From the NCBI GenBank assembly GCA_027083715.1, contig JALWNR010000787.1, positions 1-9,420 on the forward strand: a DNA stretch of 9,420 nt, read 5' to 3'. Below are positions 1-7,470 of this stretch, in pieces; position 1 is the stretch's first letter, and every line of letters begins with the position of its first letter. Position numbers and translations under genes: made by a program. The notes beneath the pieces were generated by a model. The model saw only the letters and a list, made by a program, of their open reading frames with translations, was not told where the DNA came from and made no database searches. Source of the stretch: Bacteroidales bacterium. Lineage in GTDB: Bacteria; Bacteroidota; Bacteroidia; Bacteroidales; NBLH01.

Positions 1-90
1 TTAATCCTTAATTTATGTAAAAACATATAAGTTTACCTTAGTAACTCCTGATTACAATCTGTTTGACAAATTTACAGAGAATTTTCCGGA

Positions 91-107
91 TTTAATCTTT
101 GATTAAA
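91..107. other. Small AT-rich hairpin upstream of sdhC
   Basis: TTTAATC (91-97) and GATTAAA (101-107) are perfect 7-bp inverted arms around a 3-nt loop. A second hairpin of the same geometry lies at 146-162. It is upstream of the predicted promoter, so it could be an operator-like site or part of the 3' end of a gene outside the window. In DNA this AT-rich such short palindromes also occur by chance. Confidence 0.25.
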
Positions 108-145
108 AACAAAAATTATTAATTTTAGACACGAAGCAGAAACTA

Positions 146-162
146 TTTAGAATCTTTCTAAA
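146..162. other. Second small AT-rich hairpin upstream of sdhC
   Basis: TTTAGAA (146-152) and TTCTAAA (156-162) are perfect 7-bp arms around a TCT loop, ending 24 bp before the predicted -33 box of the sdh promoter. The position would suit a regulator binding site, but no known operator sequence is recognised. It may be chance. Confidence 0.25.
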
Positions 163-185
163 TTAGCACAAGATGTTTATTAGCA

Positions 186-216
186 TTTAATTATTTTAAC
201 GAAGCATATACATTTG
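186..216 (+). promoter_or_regulatory. Predicted Bacteroidota promoter of sdhCAB
   Basis: TACATTTG at 209-216 matches the Bacteroidota -7 consensus TAnnTTTG exactly. TTTA at 186-189 matches three of four bases of the -33 element TTTG, with a 19-bp spacer. Transcription would start near 222-224, giving a leader of roughly 57 nt before the sdhC ATG. The leader has no Shine-Dalgarno sequence. This is a sequence match only. Confidence 0.55.
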
Positions 217-279
217 TGCATACTTAGAATTATTTGTTTTAGTAATGCAAATTTTTAACCTTATTTAAAGTCTATAAAT

Positions 280-969
280 ATGAGTGGATTTTTAAAGTCC
301 TCGATAGGACAGAAATTTATGATGAGCATTACAGGCTTGTTTTTAATCGTGTTCCTTGCGGTTCACTTAACAGCAAACCTGTTTTTATTAGTCGGTTCTG
401 ATGCATTTAATGTTGCATCACATTTTATGGGAACCAACCCTTTAATTCAGTTAATGCAGCCAATTTTGGCTCTGGGTTTTATTCTCCATATTGTATATGC
501 CAGCATTTTGACATTACAGAACCGTGGTGCAAGACCTGTTTCTTATAACAAATTTGAACAGGGGCACAGCAGTTCATGGGCATCCAGAAACATGTATGTT
601 CTGGGGTTTATGATTTTCGTGTTTTTGGTAATTCACCTGATTAACTTTTTCTGGAAAATAAAAGTTGCCGGTTCACCTCTTTTAGCCGAGGTTGAAGTGG
701 ATGGTGTGATGATGGAAAATGCTTATGCCTTGGTTTCGGGATTATTTGTTGACCCGCAATTAGGGCTGGTTTATTCTTTGCTTTATATTTTAGGAGCTGT
801 TGCCTTAGGTTTACACCTGCATCATGCATTTTGGTCAGCTTTGCAAACAATAGGCTGGAGCAATAATGTCTGGCGCAAACGCCTTGAAGTAATCGGAGAT
901 ATTTATGCAGTGATTATTGCAGCAGGTTTCTCAATAATACCTCTTTATTTTTTAATTTTCGGAAATTAA
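280..969 (+). CDS. sdhC: Succinate dehydrogenase/fumarate reductase cytochrome b subunit (dihaem b558 type)
   Basis: Membrane anchor of complex II. It binds haem b and passes electrons between the iron-sulfur subunit SdhB and menaquinone in the inner membrane. The 229-residue protein shows about five hydrophobic helices (near residues 13-38, 57-79, 104-124, 162-184 and 204-227), as in the single-subunit type B anchors of Bacillus subtilis and Wolinella. Histidines suited as axial ligands of two haems lie in successive helices: H29 (VHLTANL), H70 (LHIVYA), H119 (IHLINFF) and H179 or H182 (LHLHHAF). The N-terminus MSGFLKSSIGQK is the usual one for this family, which supports the ATG at 280; no Shine-Dalgarno sequence precedes it. 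It is first in the operon, 29 bp before sdhA. The family is sure. Whether the enzyme mainly oxidises succinate or reduces fumarate cannot be told from sequence, so frdC is an equally valid name. Confidence 0.96.
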   Translation: MSGFLKSSIGQKFMMSITGLFLIVFLAVHLTANLFLLVGSDAFNVASHFMGTNPLIQLMQPILALGFILHIVYASILTLQNRGARPVSYNKFEQGHSSSWASRNMYVLGFMIFVFLVIHLINFFWKIKVAGSPLLAEVEVDGVMMENAYALVSGLFVDPQLGLVYSLLYILGAVALGLHLHHAFWSALQTIGWSNNVWRKRLEVIGDIYAVIIAAGFSIIPLYFLIFGN

Positions 970-983
970 TCTGTTAAACAGAT
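969..983. other. Interrupted palindrome between sdhC and sdhA
   Basis: Seven-base arms ATCTGTT (969-975) and AACAGAT (977-983) flank a single A, starting on the last base of the sdhC stop codon. In RNA it would fold as a 5-bp stem with a 5-nt loop. It fills much of the 29-bp gap before the sdhA start, so it could act on mRNA stability or on relative translation of the two genes. There is no T-tract, so it is not an intrinsic terminator. Confidence 0.35.
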
Positions 984-998
984 AAATGATATAGTATT

Positions 999-2942
999 AT
1001 GACAAAATTAGATTCAAAAATTCCTGAAGGCGTACTGAAGGATAAATGGACAAATTATAAAGCACATCAGGACTTAGTAAACCCTGCCAATAAACGTAAA
1101 ATCGAAATTATTGTAGTAGGAACCGGTCTTGCAGGTGCTTCTGCGGCTGCCAGTCTTGGCGAGCTTGGATTTAAAGTAAAAAACTTTTGTTATCAGGACA
1201 GCCCGCGTCGTGCACACAGTATTGCTGCACAAGGCGGTATCAATGCGGCTAAAAACTACCCGAACGATGGTGACTCGGTTTATCGTTTATTTTACGATAC
1301 GGTAAAAGGCGGTGATTATCGTGCACGCGAAGCTAATGTTTATCGTTTGGCAGAGGTAAGTAACGCAATTATTGACCAGGGCGTGGCACAAGGCATTCCT
1401 TTTGCACGTGATTACGGAGGCTTGTTAGACAACCGCTCCTTTGGAGGTGCTTTGGTATCGCGTACTTTTTATGCACGCGGACAAACCGGACAACAATTAC
1501 TATTGGGAGCTTACGGAGCACTAAATCGCCAGATAGCCAAAGGCAGTGTAGAAATGTATCCGCGTACCGAAATGATGGACATTGTGGTAATTGATGGTCG
1601 TGCACGTGGTATTGTTACCCGTAATTTGGTTACCGGAGAAATTGAAAGCCATTTTGGTCATGCAGTTGTTTTAGCAACAGGAGGCTATGGTAATGTATTT
1701 TTCCTTTCAACCAATGCAATGGGCTCAAACGGTAGTGCTGCATGGAAAGCCTATAAAAAAGGTGCCTATTTTGCTAATCCGTGTTTTGTACAAATTCACC
1801 CCACATGTATTCCTGTTCATGGTGAGTTTCAGTCAAAACTGACTTTGATGAGTGAAAGTTTACGTAACGATGGACGTATTTGGGTACCTGCAAAACTAGA
1901 AGATGCCGAAGCCATCCGGGCACGCAAAAAACGCCCCGAAGATATTCCTGAGGAAGACAGAGATTACTATTTGGAAAGAAGATATCCCGCATTTGGTAAC
2001 TTAGTCCCTCGTGATGTAGCTTCACGTGCTGCCAAAGAACGTTGTGATGCAGGTTATGGAGTTGAGACAGGACAAGCAGTTTATCTGGACTTCAAACATG
2101 CTATTGAGCGCTTGGGTAAGGATGTGATTGAAGCACGTTACGGAAACTTGTTCCAGATGTACGAAAAAATCACCGACCAGAACCCGTATGAAACGCCAAT
2201 GATGATTTATCCGGCAATCCACTACACTATGGGTGGTACTTGGGTTGACTACGAACTGCAAACTACTGTTCCTGGATTATTCTCTATTGGTGAGGCAAAC
2301 TTCTCAGACCACGGAGCCAACCGCTTGGGAGCTTCTGCATTGATGCAAGGTTTGGCTGACGGATATTTTGTATTGCCTTACACCATCCAGAATTATCTTG
2401 CCGATCAGCATCAGGTAAAACCATTCAGCACAGATATGCCTGAGTTTAAAGAAACTGAGAAAAAAGTTAAAGAGCAGATTGCCAATTTAATGGAAATCGG
2501 TGCAAAAGGTAAACGTTCTGTTGATTCCATCCACAAAGAGCTTGGACACATTATGTGGGATCATGTTGGGATGGAGCGTAATGCTAATAGTTTGAAAGAA
2601 GGTATCGAAATGATTAAAAAGTTGCGTAAGGAATTCTGGCAGGAAGTCCGTATTCCGGGTAAAACCGATACCATTAATGTAGAATTAGAGAAAGCTATTC
2701 GCCTTGCTGATTTTCTTGAATTAGGAGAGTTGATGGCAAGAGATGCATTACACAGAGACGAGTCTTGCGGTGGTCATTTCCGTGCAGAACATCAAACTGA
2801 AGAAGGTGAAGCATTACGTCATGACGATAAGTTTATGTACGTAGCAGCCTGGGAGTATAAAGGTAAGGATGCGGAACCCGAACTGCACAAAGAAGACCTT
2901 AAATATGAAGGAATAGAAGTTAAAACAAGGAACTATAAATAG
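999..2942 (+). CDS. sdhA: Succinate dehydrogenase/fumarate reductase flavoprotein subunit
   Basis: Catalytic subunit that interconverts succinate and fumarate on covalent FAD, facing the cytoplasm. The dinucleotide-binding motif GTGLAG is at residues 41-46. H73 in [11 protein letters not shown] is the expected 8-alpha-histidyl FAD attachment site. Active-site positions of the family are present: H267 (HPT), E286 and R289 in SESLRNDG, R338 in VPRD (the proton-shuttle arginine), H408 in HYTMGG and R442 in GANRLGAS. The C-terminal part (about 470-640) is the helical domain plus the tail rich in H, E and D. At 647 residues it is longer than E. coli SdhA (588), as expected for the Bacteroidota form. 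The N-terminal SKIPEG...WTNYKAH segment before the FAD motif is typical of the group and supports the ATG at 999. sdhB starts 6 bp after its stop, so the two are very likely cotranscribed. No catalytic residue appears to be missing. Confidence 0.97.
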   Translation: MTKLDSKIPEGVLKDKWTNYKAHQDLVNPANKRKIEIIVVGTGLAGASAAASLGELGFKVKNFCYQDSPRRAHSIAAQGGINAAKNYPNDGDSVYRLFYDTVKGGDYRAREANVYRLAEVSNAIIDQGVAQGIPFARDYGGLLDNRSFGGALVSRTFYARGQTGQQLLLGAYGALNRQIAKGSVEMYPRTEMMDIVVIDGRARGIVTRNLVTGEIESHFGHAVVLATGGYGNVFFLSTNAMGSNGSAAWKAYKKGAYFANPCFVQIHPTCIPVHGEFQSKLTLMSESLRNDGRIWVPAKLEDAEAIRARKKRPEDIPEEDRDYYLERRYPAFGNLVPRDVASRAAKERCDAGYGVETGQAVYLDFKHAIERLGKDVIEARYGNLFQMYEKITDQNPYETPMMIYPAIHYTMGGTWVDYELQTTVPGLFSIGEANFSDHGANRLGASALMQGLADGYFVLPYTIQNYLADQHQVKPFSTDMPEFKETEKKVKEQIANLMEIGAKGKRSVDSIHKELGHIMWDHVGMERNANSLKEGIEMIKKLRKEFWQEVRIPGKTDTINVELEKAIRLADFLELGELMARDALHRDESCGGHFRAEHQTEEGEALRHDDKFMYVAAWEYKGKDAEPELHKEDLKYEGIEVKTRNYK

Positions 2943-2948
2943 AGAATC

Positions 2949-3707
2949 ATGTCAACAAAAACGATAAATCTTACATTAAAAGTTTGGAGACAAAACGGTC
3001 CCCAGAATAAAGGTCAGTTTGAAACATATCAGGTAAGCAATGTTTCAACCGACAGTTCTTTCCTTGAAATGATGGATGTTCTTAACGAACAGTTAATTAA
3101 TGAAGGAAAAGAGCCTGTTGCTTTTGACCACGATTGCCGCGAAGGTATTTGCGGTATGTGTAGTATGTATATTAACGGTCGTGCGCACGGACCGGACAGG
3201 TTAATACCTACCTGCCAGTTGCATATGCGCAAGTTCAAAGATGGTGAAACCATTACTGTTGAACCTTGGCGTGCAAACGGTTTTCCTGTAATCAAAGATT
3301 TGATGGTCGATCGTTCGGCTTTCGATAAAATATTGCAGGCAGGAGGTTTCATCTCGGTAAATACAGGTGGTGTACCTGATGCCAATGCTATTCCAATACC
3401 GAAAGAAGCTGCTGATGAAGCGATGGATGCAGCTGCCTGTATTGGTTGTGGTGCTTGTGTAGCAACTTGTAAAAACTCATCAGCAATGTTGTTTGTATCG
3501 GCAAAAGTGTCGCAACTGGCATTATTACCGCAAGGTAAAGTAGAAGCCAAACGCCGTGCATTGAATATGATTGCTAAAATGGACGAATTGGGTTTTGGTA
3601 ATTGCTCAAACACAGGTGCTTGCGAGATTGAATGCCCGAAAGGAATTTCTTTGGCACACATAGCTCGCTTAAACAGAGAATTTTTAACAGCTAGCTTTAC
3701 CGCTTAG
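2949..3707 (+). CDS. sdhB: Succinate dehydrogenase/fumarate reductase iron-sulfur subunit
   Basis: Electron-transfer subunit of complex II, linking FAD in SdhA to the haems and menaquinone of SdhC. The N-terminal ferredoxin domain carries the [2Fe-2S] ligands C63, C68, C71 and C89. The C-terminal domain has C164, C167, C170 and C174, then C219, C225 and C229-Pro, the pattern that holds one [4Fe-4S] and one [3Fe-4S] cluster. All eleven cysteines are present. The residue after C174 is lysine where E. coli and B. subtilis enzymes have proline; as far as I recall this is normal for the Bacteroidota/actinobacterial branch. The length of 252 residues fits. The ATG at 2949 lies 6 bp after the sdhA stop, with only a weak AGAG-like sequence before it. 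It is the last gene of the operon, with a strong terminator 34 bp downstream. A long open frame on the opposite strand (3029-3661) is a shadow. Confidence 0.97.
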   Translation: MSTKTINLTLKVWRQNGPQNKGQFETYQVSNVSTDSSFLEMMDVLNEQLINEGKEPVAFDHDCREGICGMCSMYINGRAHGPDRLIPTCQLHMRKFKDGETITVEPWRANGFPVIKDLMVDRSAFDKILQAGGFISVNTGGVPDANAIPIPKEAADEAMDAAACIGCGACVATCKNSSAMLFVSAKVSQLALLPQGKVEAKRRALNMIAKMDELGFGNCSNTGACEIECPKGISLAHIARLNREFLTASFTA

Positions 3708-3741
3708 TTTTTAAATAAGTTTTTTTTCATGGCTCTGATTT

Positions 3742-3777
3742 GGCAGGCTTTCCTTTTGGGGAGAGCTTGCCTTTTTT
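3742..3777 (+). terminator. Intrinsic terminator of the sdhCAB operon
   Basis: A 12-bp GC-rich stem joins 3742-3753 (GGCAGGCTTTCC) to 3760-3771 (GGAGAGCTTGCC), with two G-U wobbles, around a 6-nt loop. It is followed at once by six Ts (3772-3777). This is a textbook rho-independent terminator placed 34 bp after the sdhB stop. The reverse strand has no comparable T-tract next to the stem, so it acts mainly on + strand transcription. Confidence 0.9.
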
Positions 3778-3826
3778 ATAATGGGAACTCCTAAAAATTT
3801 TAATTTCTGTGTTACTTTGAAATTAT

Positions 3827-3864
3827 AACTGCAATAATTACCTTCGGTGATGTGCTTCGCAGTT
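3827..3864. other. Unexplained nested hairpin in the sdhB-protease gap
   Basis: Outer arms AACTGC (3827-3832) and GCAGTT (3859-3864) enclose an inner stem, ATTACC and GGTGAT (one G-U pair), closed by a TTC loop. Its base composition is richer in G and C than the surrounding DNA. Six Ts follow 7 bp after the outer stem on the + strand, so it could be a back-up terminator. It could also be the end of a dispersed repeat. It contains no open reading frame of note. Confidence 0.35.
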
Positions 3865-3893
3865 CATAAAATTTTTTAAGCTTATGTCATCAA

Positions 3894-3943
3894 CTTAAAA
3901 TCCTCAAACTAAACCTATAAAAAAGGTAGTTTGAGGATTTAAG
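3894..3943 (-). terminator. Hairpin terminator downstream of the Tricorn-like gene
   Basis: A perfect 14-bp stem pairs 3898-3911 (AAATCCTCAAACTA) with 3927-3940. It extends by three pairs past a one-base bulge (3894-3896 with 3941-3943). Inside the loop CCT and AGG can add three more pairs. It sits 57 bp past the stop of the minus-strand protease gene and between convergent genes. On the minus strand the stem runs into TTTTAAGTT, a weak U-tract, so it may be an imperfect intrinsic terminator or a 3'-end stabiliser. Confidence 0.6.
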
Positions 3944-4000
3944 GAAAGTCCGTTACACAAGTTGAAATATATTCAATATAGTGCTTTAAGTTTTATTCCA

Positions 4001-7000
4001 CTATTTTCCATCCAATTCTTTCAGTAAAACTTCAACAGCTTTTTCTAATTGTTGATCTTCACCTTTTGCCATTTTATCAAAATCATTCCAAACTTTATAA
4101 TCAGGCTCTAATTGCTGGTTTTCCAAATAGTTTCCATTCATGTCTTTGGTTCCTACTTGCGGAATACCAAAGTACAAGGAATTATCCAACAGAGTTTCCC
4201 ACCAAACAGCAGTCATAGTTCCGGGAACCGGCATACCCACAATTTTACCAATTTTTAATGTTTTATAAGTATAAGGAAATCCATGTGCATCTGAATAATT
4301 ACTTTCATTTACTAAAAGAATGCTTTTTTTAGTCCATTTCCCCATGGGGTCATGCCCGTAATGTTGTTCGCGCGGGTAATAATCGACATATCTTTTACCA
4401 CTGAAAAATGTAGCTAAATCATCATGTAACCAACCGCCACCATTAGCACGGGTATCAATTACAATAGCTTCTTTATGCCAAAATTTACCCAATACCTTTG
4501 AATAAACATCTCGAAAACTTGCCGAATTCATAGCACGCACATGCACATATCCCAAACGACCGTTTGAAAGCTGATCAACTTTTTCTTCCTCACGTTTTAC
4601 CCAACGTTTGTATAACAAGTTTTGTTCTGCACCAATTGAAATAGGCTTAACCACTTCTTCCCAGCGTTTTCCGGTAGCCGGATTGTAAAAAGCAACACGT
4701 ACTTTTTTACCTGTTTTATGGTTTAAAAAGTAAAAATAATCCTTATTGCCAACGATTACTTGTCCATCAATCTTTTCAATAACTACACCGGCTTTTACTT
4801 TTGTATCAGCATTATCAAAAGGTCCTTTTTCTATTACTTCAACAATTTTTAACCCGTTACCGGAATAATTTTCATCAAAAAACAAGCCCAATTTAGCTGT
4901 TTTATCACCATTAGGGGCATTTTTACGATAACCGGAGCCTGTATGCGAAGCATTTAATTCACCAAGCATCTCGCTCAGCATCTCTGCAAAATCATAATTA
5001 TTATTTATATACGGTAAGAATTTAGCATATACCGTTTTGTAATGCTCCCAGTCTATTCCATGCATGTTTTTCACATAAAACTTTTCATACATTTGTCTCC
5101 ATACATGTTCAAACATATAATCACGCTCTGCCGCCCTGTTTAGCACCATTTCAGCATTGTAAGAAACGTTCTTTTTTTTATTATCCGAAGTACTGAATTT
5201 TAATATCTGCCCACCAGAAACAAGAAAAATATTTTTACCGTCTTTATCCATTTGCATGGAACCGCCCCAGCCACCTAATTTACTAACCAATTTAGTTTCG
5301 TCTTTGCGCAAATCGTGCACCCAAAGATCAAAACCTTTTTCAAAACGACTTAGATAATACAATTTTTCACCGTCTTTGGTCATAATAGCATCAGAAAGAC
5401 TAGAAGAATTAATGGTAAGACGAACTATTCGATCTTCAATATTATGTAAATCAATTTTTACCGGCTCAATTTTATCTTTTTTATCTGTTTCACTCTTTTT
5501 TGATTTCTTAGCTTTCTTATCACTTTCTTCACTTTTTTTCTTATTCTTTTCCTCTTCTTTTTTCTTTTCTTTCAGTAATTCATATTCTTCTTTTGAAAGA
5601 TTAAATTCATCATAAGCCTCTTGGGTAAAGAACATAGCATAAACATCGGAATAGGAACCCCAGCTTCCATGACTACGATATCCCTGACGATCACTAAACC
5701 AAAGCATCATTTTTCCATCCATCATCCATTTAGGCTCACTGTCATTATATCCGCTTTCTGTTAAATTTGTCGGGGTTTGCCCTCCAGTGGCACTAACCAA
5801 TCCTGCATCACTTGAAAATAAAGCATTTGGGCTGTACTGTACCAAAAACCATTTTCCATCCGGCGACCATTGATACCACTGGTCTCCATCCGAGTAAGAA
5901 TAATTTAATTTACCGTCCAAAATAGTGCGTGTTTGTTTTGTAGCCAAATTTACCACTTTCAGTGTTGTACGATTTTCAAGATAAGCTACTTCTTTTCCAT
6001 CGGGTGAAAATGCGGGTTGAAATTCTTCATTTGGAGTAGCAATTACCACTTCTTCTTTCAATAGTGTTGAATTGGCAAAATTCGGTTCATCGGCACTTAC
6101 AATTTTTGTTTGATAGATGTTCCAGCTACCATTACGCTCGCCGGCATACAGAACAGCTTTTCCATCAGGGCTAAAACTTACCGAACGTTCTTGTTCGGGA
6201 GTATGCGTAATTTGTTTAGTTGTTTGATAATCGGTAGCTGTTACATAAACTTCACCGCGAATAATAAAAGCAACTTGTTTGCCATCGGGTGAAACAGCCA
6301 TTTCTCTAATTCCTGATGTCATTTTTTTATATTCCGGCAAATTTGTTAATCCATCGTAAGCAATATGAATATTCAGTTTTACCGGTTTTTTGCCTTTATC
6401 CATAGTATAAATTTCACCATCGTAGCCAAAACAAATTTTATCATTAGTTGAAACACTTAAAAAACGTACAGGGTTTTCACTATAATCAGTAAGCTTTTCA
6501 ATTTTTGAAGGATCGGATGCCGACATTTTAAAAACATTAATATTTTTGCTGTCCTGTTCGCTTAAATAATAAATCTCGCTTTCATCGGCACTATACACAG
6601 GGTTTAAATCTTCGCCTTTAAAAGCGGTTAAACGTGTATGTTTTCCGCTATTCTTATCATATACCCAAATATCACGCGTAGTTGATGATGTATGATGCTT
6701 TCGCCAAATATTTTCAATTCCCACTCGATCTTGATACAGAATTTTAGTACCCGCTTTATTAAATGATGCACTTTGCGCAGGTGTTGTTAAAACTTGTTTT
6801 GTTCTACCTCCTTGAGCTGCAACCATATACAGTTCCGTAAATCTTCTGCGTGGAAACTGAATATTGGAAACATCATCCATAATTGCTGCTTCAAACAAAA
6901 TATTTTTTCCATCAGCTGTAAAACTTGTAGGTAATTCACTACTTGAATAAAAAGTCAATCGTTTAGCTTCGCCACCTTTTGCAGGGATAATAAACACATC

Positions 7001-7267
7001 AAAATTACCAAAGCGGTCTGATGCAAATGCAATATATTTCCCATCGGGCGACCAAACCGGCATAAACTCATGCGATTCAGACATTGTCAAAGGTATAGCC
7101 TCTCCCCCACTTGCTGCAACCTTAAATAAATCACCTTTATAACTAAAAACTATGGAATTCCCATCGGGAGATATTGCAGGATAACGCATCCACAATGGAT
7201 TTTCCTGCGCTAAAAGATGTATGCCTGAAAAAACTAAAACTAATAATAAATGTATCTTCCTTTTCAT
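4001..7267 (-). CDS. Secreted Tricorn-like protease (beta-propeller, PDZ, peptidase S41)
   Basis: Predicted exported serine protease of the Tricorn family (MEROPS S41), 1088 residues. A signal peptide covers residues 1-20 (basic start MKRKIH, hydrophobic core, likely cut after LLA). WD40-like beta-propeller repeats follow, with SPDG motifs whose Asp lies near residues 35, 75, 328, 368, 423 and 470. Residues about 560-600 are a strongly charged Lys/Glu linker. A PDZ-like domain spans about 793-880 and the S41 core about 900-1080. Candidate catalytic residues are S774-H775 (NASHTG), S992-D993 (NYSDAHG) and E1049 (YLENQQLEPD). Their spacing (217 and 57) closely matches archaeal Tricorn H746-S965-E1023, so the protein should be active. 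The likely job is cutting peptides in the periplasm; the substrate is unknown. No lipobox cysteine and no obvious C-terminal sorting domain are seen. The ATG at 7267 is chosen because it begins the signal peptide. It is divergent from the VWA gene. Confidence 0.93.
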   Translation of the reverse strand: MKRKIHLLLVLVFSGIHLLAQENPLWMRYPAISPDGNSIVFSYKGDLFKVAASGGEAIPLTMSESHEFMPVWSPDGKYIAFASDRFGNFDVFIIPAKGGEAKRLTFYSSSELPTSFTADGKNILFEAAIMDDVSNIQFPRRRFTELYMVAAQGGRTKQVLTTPAQSASFNKAGTKILYQDRVGIENIWRKHHTSSTTRDIWVYDKNSGKHTRLTAFKGEDLNPVYSADESEIYYLSEQDSKNINVFKMSASDPSKIEKLTDYSENPVRFLSVSTNDKICFGYDGEIYTMDKGKKPVKLNIHIAYDGLTNLPEYKKMTSGIREMAVSPDGKQVAFIIRGEVYVTATDYQTTKQITHTPEQERSVSFSPDGKAVLYAGERNGSWNIYQTKIVSADEPNFANSTLLKEEVVIATPNEEFQPAFSPDGKEVAYLENRTTLKVVNLATKQTRTILDGKLNYSYSDGDQWYQWSPDGKWFLVQYSPNALFSSDAGLVSATGGQTPTNLTESGYNDSEPKWMMDGKMMLWFSDRQGYRSHGSWGSYSDVYAMFFTQEAYDEFNLSKEEYELLKEKKKEEEKNKKKSEESDKKAKKSKKSETDKKDKIEPVKIDLHNIEDRIVRLTINSSSLSDAIMTKDGEKLYYLSRFEKGFDLWVHDLRKDETKLVSKLGGWGGSMQMDKDGKNIFLVSGGQILKFSTSDNKKKNVSYNAEMVLNRAAERDYMFEHVWRQMYEKFYVKNMHGIDWEHYKTVYAKFLPYINNNYDFAEMLSEMLGELNASHTGSGYRKNAPNGDKTAKLGLFFDENYSGNGLKIVEVIEKGPFDNADTKVKAGVVIEKIDGQVIVGNKDYFYFLNHKTGKKVRVAFYNPATGKRWEEVVKPISIGAEQNLLYKRWVKREEEKVDQLSNGRLGYVHVRAMNSASFRDVYSKVLGKFWHKEAIVIDTRANGGGWLHDDLATFFSGKRYVDYYPREQHYGHDPMGKWTKKSILLVNESNYSDAHGFPYTYKTLKIGKIVGMPVPGTMTAVWWETLLDNSLYFGIPQVGTKDMNGNYLENQQLEPDYKVWNDFDKMAKGEDQQLEKAVEVLLKELDGK

Positions 7268-7295
7268 AAATATTAAATTTAAATTATTACCAGTT

Positions 7296-7326
7296 CAAAG
7301 GTATAAAAAAGTTAAGCAAATAAAAA
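7296..7326 (-). promoter_or_regulatory. Predicted promoter of the Tricorn-like gene
   Basis: On the minus strand, TACCTTTG (7303 down to 7296) matches TAnnTTTG exactly. Nineteen bases upstream is TTTT (7326-7323), three of four bases of the -33 TTTG. Transcription would begin about 7290, giving a leader of only 20-25 nt. The leader is AT-rich with no Shine-Dalgarno sequence. Confidence 0.5.
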
Positions 7327-7402
7327 TAAGTAATGAATCCTTTTTTCGCTGATTTAAAGCAAAAAATAAAAAAATAAGCAAGAAAGAAATAAAACTAAAA
7401 AC

Positions 7403-7433
7403 TTTTCAACTAACTTTAAAAAAAATACTTTTG
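7403..7433 (+). promoter_or_regulatory. Predicted promoter of the VWA lipoprotein gene
   Basis: TACTTTTG at 7426-7433 matches TAnnTTTG exactly. TTTT at 7403-7406 is a three-of-four match to the -33 element with a 19-bp spacer. The start of transcription would be near 7440, about 30 nt before the ATG at 7471. The DNA between this box and its divergent partner is very rich in A-tracts, which may bend it. Confidence 0.55.
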
Positions 7434-7470
7434 CAAAACATCTTAAAAGAAACATTAAAAATTAAGAACT

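Noticed and set aside
1..90. Possible end of an upstream minus-strand gene, since position 1 begins with TTA
   Set aside because: The frame is closed by another stop within 15 bases, and no coding-like stretch exists on either strand in this region.
3029..3661. 210-codon open frame antisense to sdhB
   Set aside because: It lies wholly inside a certain gene, and its product is low in complexity with no recognisable domain or export signal. It is an open frame left by sdhB codon usage.
3781..3828. 15-codon ATG frame after the sdh terminator
   Set aside because: Very short, directly downstream of a terminator, with no ribosome binding site or promoter and no recognisable peptide.
5376..5615. 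79-codon + strand frame rich in Phe, Ser and Leu that resembles a membrane protein
   Set aside because: It is the complement of the Lys/Glu-rich linker of the protease; AAA/GAA codons read backwards give TTT/TTC. The hydrophobicity is an artefact.
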